Of a DNA stretch of 64,000 bases, positions 1-9,207 are shown one piece after another. The notes under the pieces were generated by a model that was given only the letters and a program-made list of their open reading frames with translations, had not been told where the DNA came from and searched no databases. The position numbers and the translations under genes were made by a program. Location of the stretch: contig NZ_CP150265.1 of the NCBI RefSeq assembly GCF_037976325.1, positions 5,276,001-5,340,000 on the forward strand. The letters run 5' to 3'. The DNA is from Paenibacillus sp. FSL K6-3182. GTDB taxonomy: Bacteria; Bacillota; Bacilli; Paenibacillales; Paenibacillaceae. Every line of letters begins with the position of its first letter. Position 1 is the first letter of the stretch.

Positions 1-1740
1 TTCCGAATTTACACTGCCAAATGCCAGCTTCGATGATGTCACACTTCCGTCCATCAGCTGATTCGAACCTATGCTGCCTAACGCCAGTTTCTCTGTTGTC
101 ACACTTTCGTCAGTCAGCTGTTCTGATCCAACGCTTCCATACGTAAGCTTCGCTGATGTCACACTTCTATCCGTCAGTTGTTCTGAACCAACGCTTCCAT
201 ACGCAAGTTTCGATGATGTCACACTTCTATCCATTAGTTGTTCTAAACCAATGCTTCCATGCGACAGTTTCGATGTTGTCACACTGCCATCAGCTAGTTG
301 CTCCGAACCTATGCTTTCATACGCCAGCTTCGATGTCGTTACACTGCCTTCCGTCAGCTGTTCCGAATTAACACTGCCAAATGCCAGCTTCGTTGATGTC
401 ACGCTTCCGTCCAACAGCTGATTCGAACCTACGCTGCCTAACGCCAACTTCTCTGTTGTCACACTTCCGTCCGTCAGCTGTTCTGATCCAACGCTGCCAA
501 ACGCTAGTTTCCATGCAGTCACGCTTCCATCCATTAACTGCTCCGAGCCTATGCTCTCTAACGCAATCTTTGTTGCAGTTACACTTTCATCTGACAACTG
601 ATCCGTACCTACGCTGCCTAGTTCAAGCTTCGAGGTCGTCACACTGCCATCCGACAACTGTTCCGTACCCACGCTGCCAAGCACCAGCTTCGTCGTCGTC
701 ACACTGCCATCCGACAACTGTTCCGGCCCTACACTGCCTAGTACCAGCTTCGATTTTGTTACACTGCCGTCCGCCAACTGCTCTGTACCTACACTGCACA
801 GCTCCAGCTTCGATTTCGTCACACTGCCATCCGACAACTGATCCGAGCCTACACTGCCTAGCACCAGCTTTGATTTTGTTACACTGCTATCCGCCAACTG
901 ATCCGTACCTACACTGCGCAGCTCCAGCTTCGATTTCGTCACACTGCCATCCGACAACTGATCCGTACCTACGCTGCGTAGCTCCAGCTTGGATTTCGTC
1001 ACACTGCCATCCGCCAACTGATCCGTACCTACACTGCCCTGTACCAACTTAGTCGTCGTCACACTGCCATCCGACAACTGATCCGTACTCACGCTGCCAA
1101 GTACCAGCTTCGATGTCGTCACACTGCTATCCATCAACTGATCCGTACCCACGCTGCCAAGTACCAACTTATTCGTCGTCACACTGCCATCCGACAACTG
1201 ATCCGAGCCTACGCTGCCTAGTACCAGCTTCGATTTTGTTATACTACCGTCCGCCAACTGCTCCGTACCTACACTGCCTAACTCAAGCTTCGATGCCGTT
1301 ACACTGCCATCCGTCAACTGATCCGTACCCACGCTGCCAAGTACCAGCTTTGATGTCGTCACACTGCGATCCGACAACTGCTCCGTACCTACACTGCGCA
1401 GCTCCAGTTTCGATTTGGTCACACTACCATCTGACAACTGCGCCGAGCTTATGCTGCCTAGCTCCAGCTTCGACGACGTTACACTTCCGTCCGCCAACTG
1501 CCCCGTACCCACACTGCCTAGTTCCAGCTTTGATGTCGTCACACTACCGTCCGCCAACTGCTTCGTGCCTACGCTGCCTAGTACTAACTTCGTCGTCGTC
1601 ACACTTTCATTCGCCAGCTGCTCCGAACCTACACTGCCTAGTACCAGCTTCGATGTCGTTACGCTTCCGTCCGACAACTGATCCTTTCCTACGCTACCTA
1701 GCTTCAGCTTCGACGTCGTCACGCTTCCGTCTGCCAGCTG
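1..1740 (-). repeat. Homogeneous 60-bp tandem repeat (29 copies) inside the giant gene
   Basis: Twenty-nine consecutive 60-bp units keep the same register. Each ends (plus strand) in a CAGCTG/CAACTG-like word and has TTCGATG-TCGTCACACT-like words at fixed offsets. Each unit codes two decapeptides. Copies differ mostly at a few positions, which implies recent duplication or gene conversion. The array continues past the left edge. Confidence 0.95.
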
Positions 1741-4700
1741 CTCCGTCCCCACACTGTCGACGGACAACAACTTACTATCGATAGAGCCTTCCTTAATCTT
1801 TCTTCCCAAAATACTGTTGTCAGCAATTCGGTCAAACACAAGCACATCATTAGCCAAATGAGCTAGTGTAATCGTGCCCTTGCGAACGTGATAGCCTTGA
1901 ATCGAATCGGATTTCAAATGTTTGCCGGCAAGTGATTCGAGCTGTACATGCTCGCTTGAAACGGCATCTTGAGCCAGCTTTGCACTCGTCACCGACTCAT
2001 CCTGCAATGCATGTTCGTTTACACTATTTATTGTTAAATGCGTTGCATTTACCGACTCTGGCTTAAGCTGCTTCGCGCCAATCGACAATTCCGCTATTTT
2101 ACCCGACGTAATAGCTCCTGGTGCGATATGATCCGTACCTACAGCACCTTTGCTTATGACATCAGCACCTACGGAATCGTTTTGCAATTGCGCTGGTCCA
2201 ATACTGTTTGCTGTCAGCTTTTCAATCGTAATCGAATCATCCGCCAAATGCGCGGCATGAACCGCCCCTTCTCCCAAATGGATTCCAAGCACGGATGCAT
2301 TTCCCAAATGACGGCTAAGCACCGCTTCATTTGCTATCTGCTTTGATTGCACAGCGCCGTAAGCTAGTTTAGCAGATGTAATGACACCATCTTGAAGGTG
2401 CTCATTTCCGATCGATTGATCAGCCAAATGTTCAGCTCCAATTGCATGAGCTTCAATATGGGTCGAGCGAATCGATTCTGCTTGTAGGTGGTGGGAAGCA
2501 ATCAAATTGGCTCCGAGATGCCCTGGCATAATAGCTTGAGACGCAATCTTGACACTCGATACGCTTCCGTCTGCGAGCTTGCCAGTCGAGACGCTTAAAT
2601 CAGCCAGCTTATCGGTCGTAACCGATTCAGGGGAAAGCTTTAATGAATTTACAGTATGATCTGCCAAATGATGCGAAAAAACTGCACCTGAAGCAATAGC
2701 TTGATCCGTAACAGCGCCTTTCGTTAGCTTGCTGCTCGTAACTGAACCGTCTTGCAGCTTTTTGTTATCTACAGCATCCTTTGCGAGATGGCGTCCTTCA
2801 ATGATCTCGGATTTTAAATGCATGCCGTTCACTGCTTCAGAAGAAATCGCTTCACCCGTTACGGCACCCTTAGTAAAATGATACGACCTTAACACTTCAG
2901 GGGCTAGCTTCTGAAACGTTACCGATTCATCCTGAAGATGTCGGGATTCAATAGCAAAGTTTGCTATGACTTTACTATCAACAGCACCATCAGCCAACTT
3001 GCTTCGCGTAATTGAAGCATCCGCTAATTGAGTAGTACCAACGGCCTCCATACCAATATGGCCAACACGAATGGATAAAGGCGCGATTTTATCTTCATTA
3101 ACAATCCCGCTCTGCAAATGATCCCGTTTAATTGCATTTGCTGCAATATGCTTCATATTTACTGCATCTGTTGTCAGATGCGCCTGCAATATTTGCCCAT
3201 CGGCAATTTTGTCGGATGTAATGCTCCCGGTGCCCAAATGACGGCTGTGAACGGAGTCATTCGCGAGCTTCTGAGCATTAACGGATTGATCAGAAAGCTT
3301 AGAGATCGTTATTGAATGATCAACAATTTTAATGGTGGATACCGATTGATCCGCAAGCTTCCTAGAGTTAATGGACTGATCCCCGATGTGCTCACTTGTT
3401 ATTTGCCCTGTTCCGATGTGGGAGCTCAGAACGGCCGCTGCTTGAAGATGAGACGAAGATACCGATTCGTCCGCTAATTGTTCTGCTTTTACCGCTTTTG
3501 CTTGCAGCTCCCTTGTTCCGACTGCCCCTTCTGCTAGATGTTCCGCGGCTATATCTCCGAGGGCCAAATGCTTTCCCTGAATAATACCAACTGCGACATG
3601 CTCAGATAGCAGCAATCCAGGCTTCAAATGCTCCGCTTCAATCGCTTCTGCTGCTATCTTCTCACTCGTAACTGCTGAGTCACGAAGCTTGGAGTGTGTT
3701 ACTGCTCCTTCAGAAAGCTTTGAGTTGTCAATGGCCTCATTAGCCAAATTTTCCGGTCGGATCGTACCGCTTTTAATTTTATCGCCAGTAATGGCTTGAT
3801 CGGCAAGCAGGTCTGTTGTAATGAGCAATGACTTCAAATGCCTGGACTCGATTGACCCTTCTGCAATTTTGTCCATACTGATCGTACGATCTGCAAGCTT
3901 CTCCGACGAGATGCTGCCGTCTTGAAGTTTATTTCCAGAAATTGAATAATCCAAAATTTTGTTTCCAGTAATCGAGTGGTTTACCAAATGCTCGCCCATA
4001 ATCGATTCTTTTGCAATTTTAGCGGAGTTGATTGTGCCGTCAGCTAAATGAATGGTGTGAATGGAATAATCGGCAATCGTGCTTGCCTGCACGCTGCCAG
4101 CTGCCAGCTTGCTGCTGTCGATCGACCCAGGTGCAATTTTCTCTGATGTAACCGAAAAGTCCACCAAATCATCCGTGTATATAAAAGCTGGAGGACCTTC
4201 CGGCGCCAATTTCTCATCAAGTTTCTCAAACTTTTCTTCCAAGCTTAACTGATCAATCTGCTCGGCAAGCTCTTCGACAGCGAGACGCTCTTGCTCTTCA
4301 ATCTGCTGCAGCTGCTCCAGCATATCCAAATGTTCTAATTGCTCCTGCTGCTCTTCTTTTTGCGATTGTTCCAATTGTTCTTGCTGTTCCGATTGTTCCA
4401 GCTGTTCCCCTTGCTCCAACAGTTCTACTTGCCCCGCTTGTTCCTGCTGCTCTTCTTGTTCCAACAGTCCCAGCTGCAGCACTTGCTCCAGCTGTTCTGC
4501 TTGCTCCTCTAATTCCAGTTGAATAAGCTGTTCTAACTGTTCAATCTCCTCAGCGTCCTCCATCGTGACAACTTCCGAATCCATCTGCTCTAATGGATTT
4601 TCGAGAATGAGAGCGAGTGCGTTAATGTTCGCCTTCTCCTTCTCCTTCTCTTCTTCCTCTTTTTTAATCAACGTTTTAGCTGCATGTGCTTGTGCAACAG

Positions 4701-4815
4701 CGGCCTTCTTCCTGTTCAAATCATCTAGCCACTTTAACTCGGAAGCATTCGGATTATCAACATAAAAAAGCGGCTTTCGCCCCTTCGGGCTTTTCCCTTT
4801 TCTGTTTTTTGTCAT
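1..4815 (-). CDS. Giant decapeptide-repeat protein (5' part; 3' end beyond window)
   Basis: An open frame runs without a stop from ATG at 4815 to the left edge, at least 1605 codons. AGGAGAGGACT precedes the ATG. The N-terminus is basic (MTKNRKGKSPKGRKPLFY), followed by a charged stretch and about 110 residues rich in Gln, Glu and Leu that should form coiled coil. From about residue 214 the protein is only ten-residue units of the type x-x-G-S-[VI]-x-[ST]-x-[KHQ]-[LI], about 139 in the window, with no insertion or deletion. Units beyond position 1740 are almost identical 20-residue pairs such as QLMDGSVTSS KLAFGSVNSE; those nearer the start are diverged. No signal peptide or membrane segment is visible. 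A repetitive beta-solenoid or fibre is plausible. It resembles large repeat proteins of Paenibacillus said to carry a WIAG-tail domain, but the C-terminus that would show this is outside the window. Function unknown. Confidence 0.85.
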   Translation of the reverse strand, partial: MTKNRKGKSPKGRKPLFYVDNPNASELKWLDDLNRKKAAVAQAHAAKTLIKKEEEEKEKEKANINALALILENPLEQMDSEVVTMEDAEEIEQLEQLIQLELEEQAEQLEQVLQLGLLEQEEQQEQAGQVELLEQGEQLEQSEQQEQLEQSQKEEQQEQLEHLDMLEQLQQIEEQERLAVEELAEQIDQLSLEEKFEKLDEKLAPEGPPAFIYTDDLVDFSVTSEKIAPGSIDSSKLAAGSVQASTIADYSIHTIHLADGTINSAKIAKESIMGEHLVNHSITGNKILDYSISGNKLQDGSISSEKLADRTISMDKIAEGSIESRHLKSLLITTDLLADQAITGDKIKSGTIRPENLANEAIDNSKLSEGAVTHSKLRDSAVTSEKIAAEAIEAEHLKPGLLLSEHVAVGIIQGKHLALGDIAAEHLAEGAVGTRELQAKAVKAEQLADESVSSSHLQAAAVLSSHIGTGQITSEHIGDQSINSRKLADQSVSTIKIVDHSITISKLSDQSVNAQKLANDSVHSRHLGTGSITSDKIADGQILQAHLTTDAVNMKHIAANAIKRDHLQSGIVNEDKIAPLSIRVGHIGMEAVGTTQLADASITRSKLADGAVDSKVIANFAIESRHLQDESVTFQKLAPEVLRSYHFTKGAVTGEAISSEAVNGMHLKSEIIEGRHLAKDAVDNKKLQDGSVTSSKLTKGAVTDQAIASGAVFSHHLADHTVNSLKLSPESVTTDKLADLSVSTGKLADGSVSSVKIASQAIMPGHLGANLIASHHLQAESIRSTHIEAHAIGAEHLADQSIGNEHLQDGVITSAKLAYGAVQSKQIANEAVLSRHLGNASVLGIHLGEGAVHAAHLADDSITIEKLTANSIGPAQLQNDSVGADVISKGAVGTDHIAPGAITSGKIAELSIGAKQLKPESVNATHLTINSVNEHALQDESVTSAKLAQDAVSSEHVQLESLAGKHLKSDSIQGYHVRKGTITLAHLANDVLVFDRIADNSILGRKIKEGSIDSKLLSVDSVGTEQLADGSVTTSKLKLGSVGKDQLSDGSVTTSKLVLGSVGSEQLANESVTTTKLVLGSVGTKQLADGSVTTSKLELGSVGTGQLADGSVTSSKLELGSISSAQLSDGSVTKSKLELRSVGTEQLSDRSVTTSKLVLGSVGTDQLTDGSVTASKLELGSVGTEQLADGSITKSKLVLGSVGSDQLSDGSVTTNKLVLGSVGTDQLMDSSVTTSKLVLGSVSTDQLSDGSVTTTKLVQGSVGTDQLADGSVTKSKLELRSVGTDQLSDGSVTKSKLELRSVGTDQLADSSVTKSKLVLGSVGSDQLSDGSVTKSKLELCSVGTEQLADGSVTKSKLVLGSVGPEQLSDGSVTTTKLVLGSVGTEQLSDGSVTTSKLELGSVGTDQLSDESVTATKIALESIGSEQLMDGSVTAWKLAFGSVGSEQLTDGSVTTEKLALGSVGSNQLLDGSVTSTKLAFGSVNSEQLTEGSVTTSKLAYESIGSEQLADGSVTTSKLSHGSIGLEQLMDRSVTSSKLAYGSVGSEQLTDRSVTSAKLTYGSVGSEQLTDESVTTEKLALGSIGSNQLMDGSVTSSKLAFGSVNSE
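1741..4173 (-). repeat. Diverged 30-bp tandem repeat array
   Basis: About 81 further 30-bp units in the same frame and register as the homogeneous array, but with much more sequence divergence. The unit boundary is marked on the plus strand by CAAATG, AAGCTT or AATTTT at fixed columns (His-Leu, Lys-Leu or Lys-Ile in the protein). Glycine and the Ser-Ile/Val core are partly replaced. Confidence 0.9.
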
Positions 4816-4918
4816 AGTCCTCTCCTTCTTCCACCTGAAATGTCATAGGTAATATATGCAGGTACCCATGGGCTGGCTACAAGGAGTACAGACAAATGTA
4901 CATATGCGGCTTTTAACA

Positions 4919-4956
4919 AACAAAAAACCGCGGGAGCATGCTGCTCTCCGCGGTTT
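4919..4956 (-). terminator. Rho-independent terminator after the FecCD permease pair
   Basis: AAACCGCGG and CCGCGGTTT arms enclose a loop that also pairs (GAG/CTC). On the minus strand the hairpin is followed by TTTTTTGTTTG. It lies about 20 nt past the stop of the permease gene at 4975. Confidence 0.85.
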
Positions 4957-4974
4957 CTGTTTCAACTTTTTTAA

Positions 4975-6006
4975 CTATTTCGATCTGGACAATAAATACA
5001 AGAAATAAGGTGCTCCAATAACAGCAACAACGATGCCTGTTGGAATTTCGTTTGGCTGGAATGCCCATCTGGCAAGTGTATCCGCCACAATAACGAGCAG
5101 CGCGCCTACAAATGCTGAAGCTGGCAATAATACCTGATGCTGCGGACCGACAAGTCTTCTTGCCAAGTGAGGCGCTATGAGTCCGACAAATCCGATGCCC
5201 CCGCCGACAGCAACGCAAGAACCAGCCAGGCCCACCGCTGCAGCAAGCAGCAATGCCCGCTCCTTGTTCACTTGAGCTCCAAGTCCAACTGCCAATTGAT
5301 CGCCTAAATTTAAAGCATTCAAGGCTTTCGACTTATATTGCACGATTGGAAAAATAACGATTAACCATGGGAGCAGTGCAAGCACATACTTCCAGTTCGT
5401 TCCCCAAATGCTCCCCGCCATCCATACAGCAAAAAACTGATATTTCTCTGGCGTTAGACGCAAAATCAAAAGCTGCATCGCTGCGCTAATACCCGCCGCT
5501 ACAGCGATACCTACCAATATCATCCGAGTTGGCAATAACCCTCGATGTCTCTTATACGAAAGTACAAAAATAAGCAATGCGGTAAATGATGCACCGATTA
5601 ATGCAAGAAACGGCATCAAAAAAATAGAGCCCTTTTCCGTTGTCGGATAAAAAGAAATAAACAATATAACTGCAAGCCCTGCGCCCGCGTTTATACCCAG
5701 CAGCCCTGGATCAGAAAGCGGGTTGCGCGATAATCCTTGTATAATACAGCCCGATACTGCAAAACCTGCGCCAATTAATATAGAGATGACAATCCGCGGC
5801 AAGCGGAAATCAAATAGAATTAGCTCCTGCTTAGCTGTTCCTGATCCCAATAACGTTTTAAATACATCAAGCGGCGCTAAGCGAATAAAACCAGTGTTCA
5901 TACTAATGATAACAGACAAAATAATAAGTACGCTAAGCACGGTCATTACGAGGACTGCGCGTTTTCTTCTACGCCGTTCGGTTTCGGTAATAAAGTAAGT
6001 ATTCAT
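4975..6006 (-). CDS. FecCD-family iron-siderophore ABC transporter permease (second subunit)
   Basis: A 343-residue integral membrane protein that would form half of the channel of a ferric-siderophore ABC importer. It shows the family pattern: a basic N-terminus, about ten hydrophobic segments, the early motif GFAVSGCIIQGLSRNPLSDP and the late coupling motif GFVGLIAPHLARRLVG. Length fits FecC/FhuG/BtuC-type permeases (330-350). It begins 3 nt after the stop of the upstream permease and is clearly cotranscribed with it. No ATPase or substrate-binding lipoprotein gene is adjacent; Bacillus relatives such as YfiZ-YfhA share a distant ATPase (YusV). The substrate cannot be read from the sequence. 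Confidence 0.9.
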   Translation of the reverse strand: MNTYFITETERRRRKRAVLVMTVLSVLIILSVIISMNTGFIRLAPLDVFKTLLGSGTAKQELILFDFRLPRIVISILIGAGFAVSGCIIQGLSRNPLSDPGLLGINAGAGLAVILFISFYPTTEKGSIFLMPFLALIGASFTALLIFVLSYKRHRGLLPTRMILVGIAVAAGISAAMQLLILRLTPEKYQFFAVWMAGSIWGTNWKYVLALLPWLIVIFPIVQYKSKALNALNLGDQLAVGLGAQVNKERALLLAAAVGLAGSCVAVGGGIGFVGLIAPHLARRLVGPQHQVLLPASAFVGALLVIVADTLARWAFQPNEIPTGIVVAVIGAPYFLYLLSRSK

Positions 6007-6008
6007 GC

Positions 6009-7049
6009 TTATTCTCCCTTCATTCTTGTTACAAGATAGAGGAAGAACGGAACGCCTATAACCGCGATTATAATACCGATAGCCACTTCCTGAGGCGGAT
6101 TAATCAATCGCCCGCCAATATCCGCCAGCACCATAAGCAAACTTCCCAAAACCGCCGAGCATGGAATGATCCATCTATAGTCGACACCAACTAGGAATCG
6201 TGAGATATGAGGAATAATCAAGCCTACAAAACCGATAGAGCCTACCGCTGAAACGGCGGTGCCTGCCAGCAATAAGACTATTATGACGCCTGCTGCTTTT
6301 ACTAGGCCAGTTCGTTGTCCAAGACCTGCAGCAACATCATCGCCTAAGCTTAACAATGTAATGGAGCGCGATAACACGATGGCGCCAAGCAGTCCACCAA
6401 CTACCCATGGCCATACAATTTGAATTTGCAGCCATTTCGTTCCGGCTACCCCGCCAGCATACCAAAAAGCCAAATCCTGACCGATTTTATAATATATCGC
6501 TATGCCTTCTGTTATAGCAAGCAGCAATGCCCCTACAGCCGCACCAGCCAGTGTAAGCCGCACGGGTGTTAGGCCCCCTTTTGCTAATGAGCCGATTCCG
6601 TATACGAGTCCCATTGCAACTGCTGCACCCGCAAAGCACACAAACATAAGACCAAGATAAGATATCGAAGGGAAAAAAGCGAAGCAAAGCGCCAACATAA
6701 AACCTGCTCCTGCGTTAATTCCAAGCAAGCTCGAGTCTGCTAATGGGTTTCTAGTCATGCCTTGCATAACAGAACCTGCGACAGCGAAAGCTGCTCCCAC
6801 CAAAGCAGCGGCTAACGCACGCGGCATACGAAGCTCTTTAATAATTTGATGCTGAATGTTTTCCTCATTGAAGTGGAATACGCCATCCCACACCGTTGAG
6901 AGACTGATATCTGCTGCACCGACGGAGATAGATAATGCGAGCGATAATAAGAGTGCTGCAAACCCGCCAAATAAAATAATCGTAGCCACTAGCGGCCGTG
7001 TGCGCAGCTTTGTGCCTGCCAGCGCTTTCTTGCTTGATAGAGAAGACAT
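6009..7049 (-). CDS. FecCD-family iron-siderophore ABC transporter permease (first subunit)
   Basis: A 346-residue permease paralogous to its downstream neighbour, with GAAFAVAGSVMQGMTRNPLA near residue 95 and GFVGLIIPHISRFLVG near residue 270, the typical FecCD motifs. I chose the ATG at 7049 (MSSLSSKKAL) because AGAAGGG lies ten bases upstream; a longer reading from 7097 has no ribosome binding site and would run into the leader. The gene is first of a two-gene operon expressed from a promoter overlapped by a Fur-like box. The two different permeases probably form a heterodimer, as in FhuBG-like or YfiZ-YfhA systems. Confidence 0.9.
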   Translation of the reverse strand: MSSLSSKKALAGTKLRTRPLVATIILFGGFAALLLSLALSISVGAADISLSTVWDGVFHFNEENIQHQIIKELRMPRALAAALVGAAFAVAGSVMQGMTRNPLADSSLLGINAGAGFMLALCFAFFPSISYLGLMFVCFAGAAVAMGLVYGIGSLAKGGLTPVRLTLAGAAVGALLLAITEGIAIYYKIGQDLAFWYAGGVAGTKWLQIQIVWPWVVGGLLGAIVLSRSITLLSLGDDVAAGLGQRTGLVKAAGVIIVLLLAGTAVSAVGSIGFVGLIIPHISRFLVGVDYRWIIPCSAVLGSLLMVLADIGGRLINPPQEVAIGIIIAVIGVPFFLYLVTRMKGE

Positions 7050-7142
7050 TTTAAAACTACCCTTCTGTATGTATACTTTGGTTGATAAAAAATGCATCGT
7101 AAAGGAAGTATGTTTCCAGACATAAAAAAAAACCTACTTAAC

Positions 7143-7191
7143 TGATAACGATTCTCGTTTTCAATATAGCAGATTTTTCATATGTTTTCAA
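7143..7191 (-). promoter_or_regulatory. Sigma-A promoter with Fur-like box for siderophore permeases
   Basis: Minus strand TTGAAA (7186-7191), 17-bp spacer, TATATT (7163-7168). Directly downstream is GAAAACGAGAATCGTTATCA (7143-7162), which resembles the Fur consensus GATAATGATAATCATTATC. Iron repression is inferred. Confidence 0.7.
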
Positions 7192-7235
7192 TGCAATAAG
7201 TTATATATTTCGTGCTGCCTTCATGCGGCTTCCTA

Positions 7236-8384
7236 TCAAGTAGAAAGTCTTCCTCTCATAGCAATAGTCGTAAAGCGGTTAGGAGAAAATCTGCTGATCG
7301 ACGGTTCTCCCTGCTTTTCTTCCAATAGATCAGCAACAATATGAGCTGTGATTGGACTTAGCAAAATACCGTTGCGATAATGACCTGCGGCCATAATAAC
7401 GGCTGGCATTCCCTCTACTTGCCCAAGCATTGGCATTCCATCTCGCGTTGCGGGACGCAAGCCTGCCCACCGATGCGCGGTTTCTTTGCCTTTAAGAAAT
7501 GGAAAAAGCTGATTGCTGCTGCGAATTAAGCGGCCGATGCCTCGTTCTGTCACACTCGTCTCAAAGCCCGCAACATCTTCAGAAGCACCGCATACGAGCC
7601 GAGCATTTCTTTTTCCGACCCAATAGGCTTGGCTGGAGAAGATCATATGGCGAACTTCAGTTTCTTGATGCTCGTAAGAACAGATTTGTCCCCGAATGGG
7701 ATGGATCGGAACAGAAAGTCCGAACCATCTTTCATATTCACCTGACCAAGCGCCCGCGCAGACGACTAGCCGATCGGCATGAACCTTCTTTATCATCGTT
7801 TCTGCTCGGACAGACGCTCCCCCGCTCTGTTGAACTGCAACCTCTTCAATTTTACCCGCATGGGATAGGATGACGACACCTAACCTCCGGCAAGCTTCTT
7901 CAAGCGCTGCAACAAGCTTTGGCGCGTACACATGGCTCTCCTTTGGCGTAAATACGCCCGCAATTGCCGAATGAGCAAGCATCGGCTCCAGCTTCCTAAG
8001 CTGAGCTGCATCAATAAGCTGAGCTTCGGCTCCCCATTCATTTTGCCACTGCAATCTGGATTGTATGGGCAAGACGTCTGCTTCATGCATAAAAACGTTA
8101 ATGCTGCCGCTCTGCACCCACTCCGTCGACATGCCGGATTGTTCCTCGATCGCTTTAATCCACGCCGGGTAGCTGCGGTGACTGTTTAGGCACAGCTGAA
8201 AAAAATGATCGGGCTGCTCCGTATTTTCTGAAAATGGAGCAAGCATGCCTGCTGCTGCGCCGGATGCTTGCCCTCCGAGTGCGCTTGGCTCAATGAGTGT
8301 TACGTACATGCCTCTACGCGCCGACTCGAAGGCACAAGACAAACCAATAATGCCGCCACCAAGTATAATTACCGATTGGGGCAT
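7236..8384 (-). CDS. thiO: Glycine oxidase ThiO
   Basis: A 382-residue FAD enzyme that oxidises glycine to iminoglycine (dehydroglycine) for thiazole formation in aerobic bacilli. The N-terminal dinucleotide-binding motif is IILGGGIIGLSCAFE, followed by GGQASGAAAGMLAP, typical of DAO-family ThiO. The C-terminal part has GLRPATRDGMPMLG and GHYRNGILLSP, which contact FAD and substrate in this family. The start ATG overlaps the thiG stop by one base (TAATG), with GGAGGGG inside the end of thiG, so translation is likely coupled. Last gene of the thiC operon. Confidence 0.93.
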   Translation of the reverse strand: MPQSVIILGGGIIGLSCAFESARRGMYVTLIEPSALGGQASGAAAGMLAPFSENTEQPDHFFQLCLNSHRSYPAWIKAIEEQSGMSTEWVQSGSINVFMHEADVLPIQSRLQWQNEWGAEAQLIDAAQLRKLEPMLAHSAIAGVFTPKESHVYAPKLVAALEEACRRLGVVILSHAGKIEEVAVQQSGGASVRAETMIKKVHADRLVVCAGAWSGEYERWFGLSVPIHPIRGQICSYEHQETEVRHMIFSSQAYWVGKRNARLVCGASEDVAGFETSVTERGIGRLIRSSNQLFPFLKGKETAHRWAGLRPATRDGMPMLGQVEGMPAVIMAAGHYRNGILLSPITAHIVADLLEEKQGEPSISRFSPNRFTTIAMRGRLST

Positions 8385-9202
8385 TATTGTTCCCCTCCTG
8401 CGCTAACTCCTGTTTCAAATAATGAACCTGCCCAATCACTGCTTGCGGATGCATAACGTTTTTTCGGTATGCGGCCAGCCAGCCATGCCAGCCGCCCTGC
8501 TTCAATCGCTAATCGAAAAGCGCGAGCCATCATAATCGGATCCTGTGCTTTAGCGATAGGCGTATTAGCCAAAATGCCGTCCGCGCCTAGCTCCATCGCT
8601 TCCGCAGCATCTTTCGCCGCTCCAATACCCGCATCGATGATGACTGGAACGCTCGACTGCTCCGCAATAAGTCCGAGGTTATAGGGATTGAGCAATCCGA
8701 GCCCGGATCCAATTGGCGATCCTCCAGGCATGATTGCTGAAGCTCCTGCTTCCTCTAATTTCCGGCATAGAATTGGGTCATCAGATGTATAAGGAAGAAC
8801 GATAAAACCCTCGTTCGCAAGCTGCTCCGTAGCACGCAGCGTTTCTATAGGGTCAGGCAAAAGTGTTCGATGGTCTCCGCTGATTTCAACCTTAATCCAG
8901 TTGCCAAGCCCAGCTTCTCTCGCCAGACGCGCAATTCGAACAGCCTCCTCCGCTGTTCTCGCACCAGATGTATTCGGCAAATATTGCATTTGTCTATCTT
9001 CAAAGTGTTGAAGTACCGAATCATCCTCTACACTCTCTAGATTAACCCTTCTAACCGCGAACGTAATAACCTCCGAACCCGACGCTTCAAGCGCCTGCTG
9101 CAGTACAGCAGGACTTGGAAATCGCCCCGTACCGAACAAAAAGCGCGACCGCAGCGCATGGCCTCCAATAAGAAGGACATCTTCATGATTCCAATTTCCC
9201 AA
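8384..9202 (-). CDS. thiG: Thiazole synthase ThiG
   Basis: A 272-residue TIM-barrel enzyme that combines dehydroglycine, deoxyxylulose phosphate and the ThiS thiocarboxylate into thiazole phosphate. Diagnostic stretches are [20 protein letters not shown] near residue 23, TFAVRRVN, the Schiff-base region [23 protein letters not shown] and [21 protein letters not shown]. The start is TTG at 9202; its ribosome binding site GGAGGGGGC is formed by the glycine codons that end the upstream ThiS domain. Both neighbours are thiamine genes. Confidence 0.95.
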   Translation of the reverse strand: MGNWNHEDVLLIGGHALRSRFLFGTGRFPSPAVLQQALEASGSEVITFAVRRVNLESVEDDSVLQHFEDRQMQYLPNTSGARTAEEAVRIARLAREAGLGNWIKVEISGDHRTLLPDPIETLRATEQLANEGFIVLPYTSDDPILCRKLEEAGASAIMPGGSPIGSGLGLLNPYNLGLIAEQSSVPVIIDAGIGAAKDAAEAMELGADGILANTPIAKAQDPIMMARAFRLAIEAGRLAWLAGRIPKKRYASASSDWAGSLFETGVSAGGEQ

Positions 9203-9207
9203 AATAT

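Noticed and set aside
1..1740. CRISPR array
   Set aside because: Repeats are contiguous 60-bp coding units with no unique spacers, and no cas genes are near.
71..3584. Several plus-strand reading frames of 60-223 codons across the left repeat region
   Set aside because: They are antisense shadows of the repeat-coding minus strand. They have no ribosome binding sites and their Cys/His/Ser/Pro-rich periodic text simply mirrors the 60-bp repeat.
7050..7097. Longer N-terminus of the first FecCD permease (start at 7097)
   Set aside because: The extra codons contain the ribosome binding site AGAAGGG of the internal ATG, and nothing similar precedes 7097.
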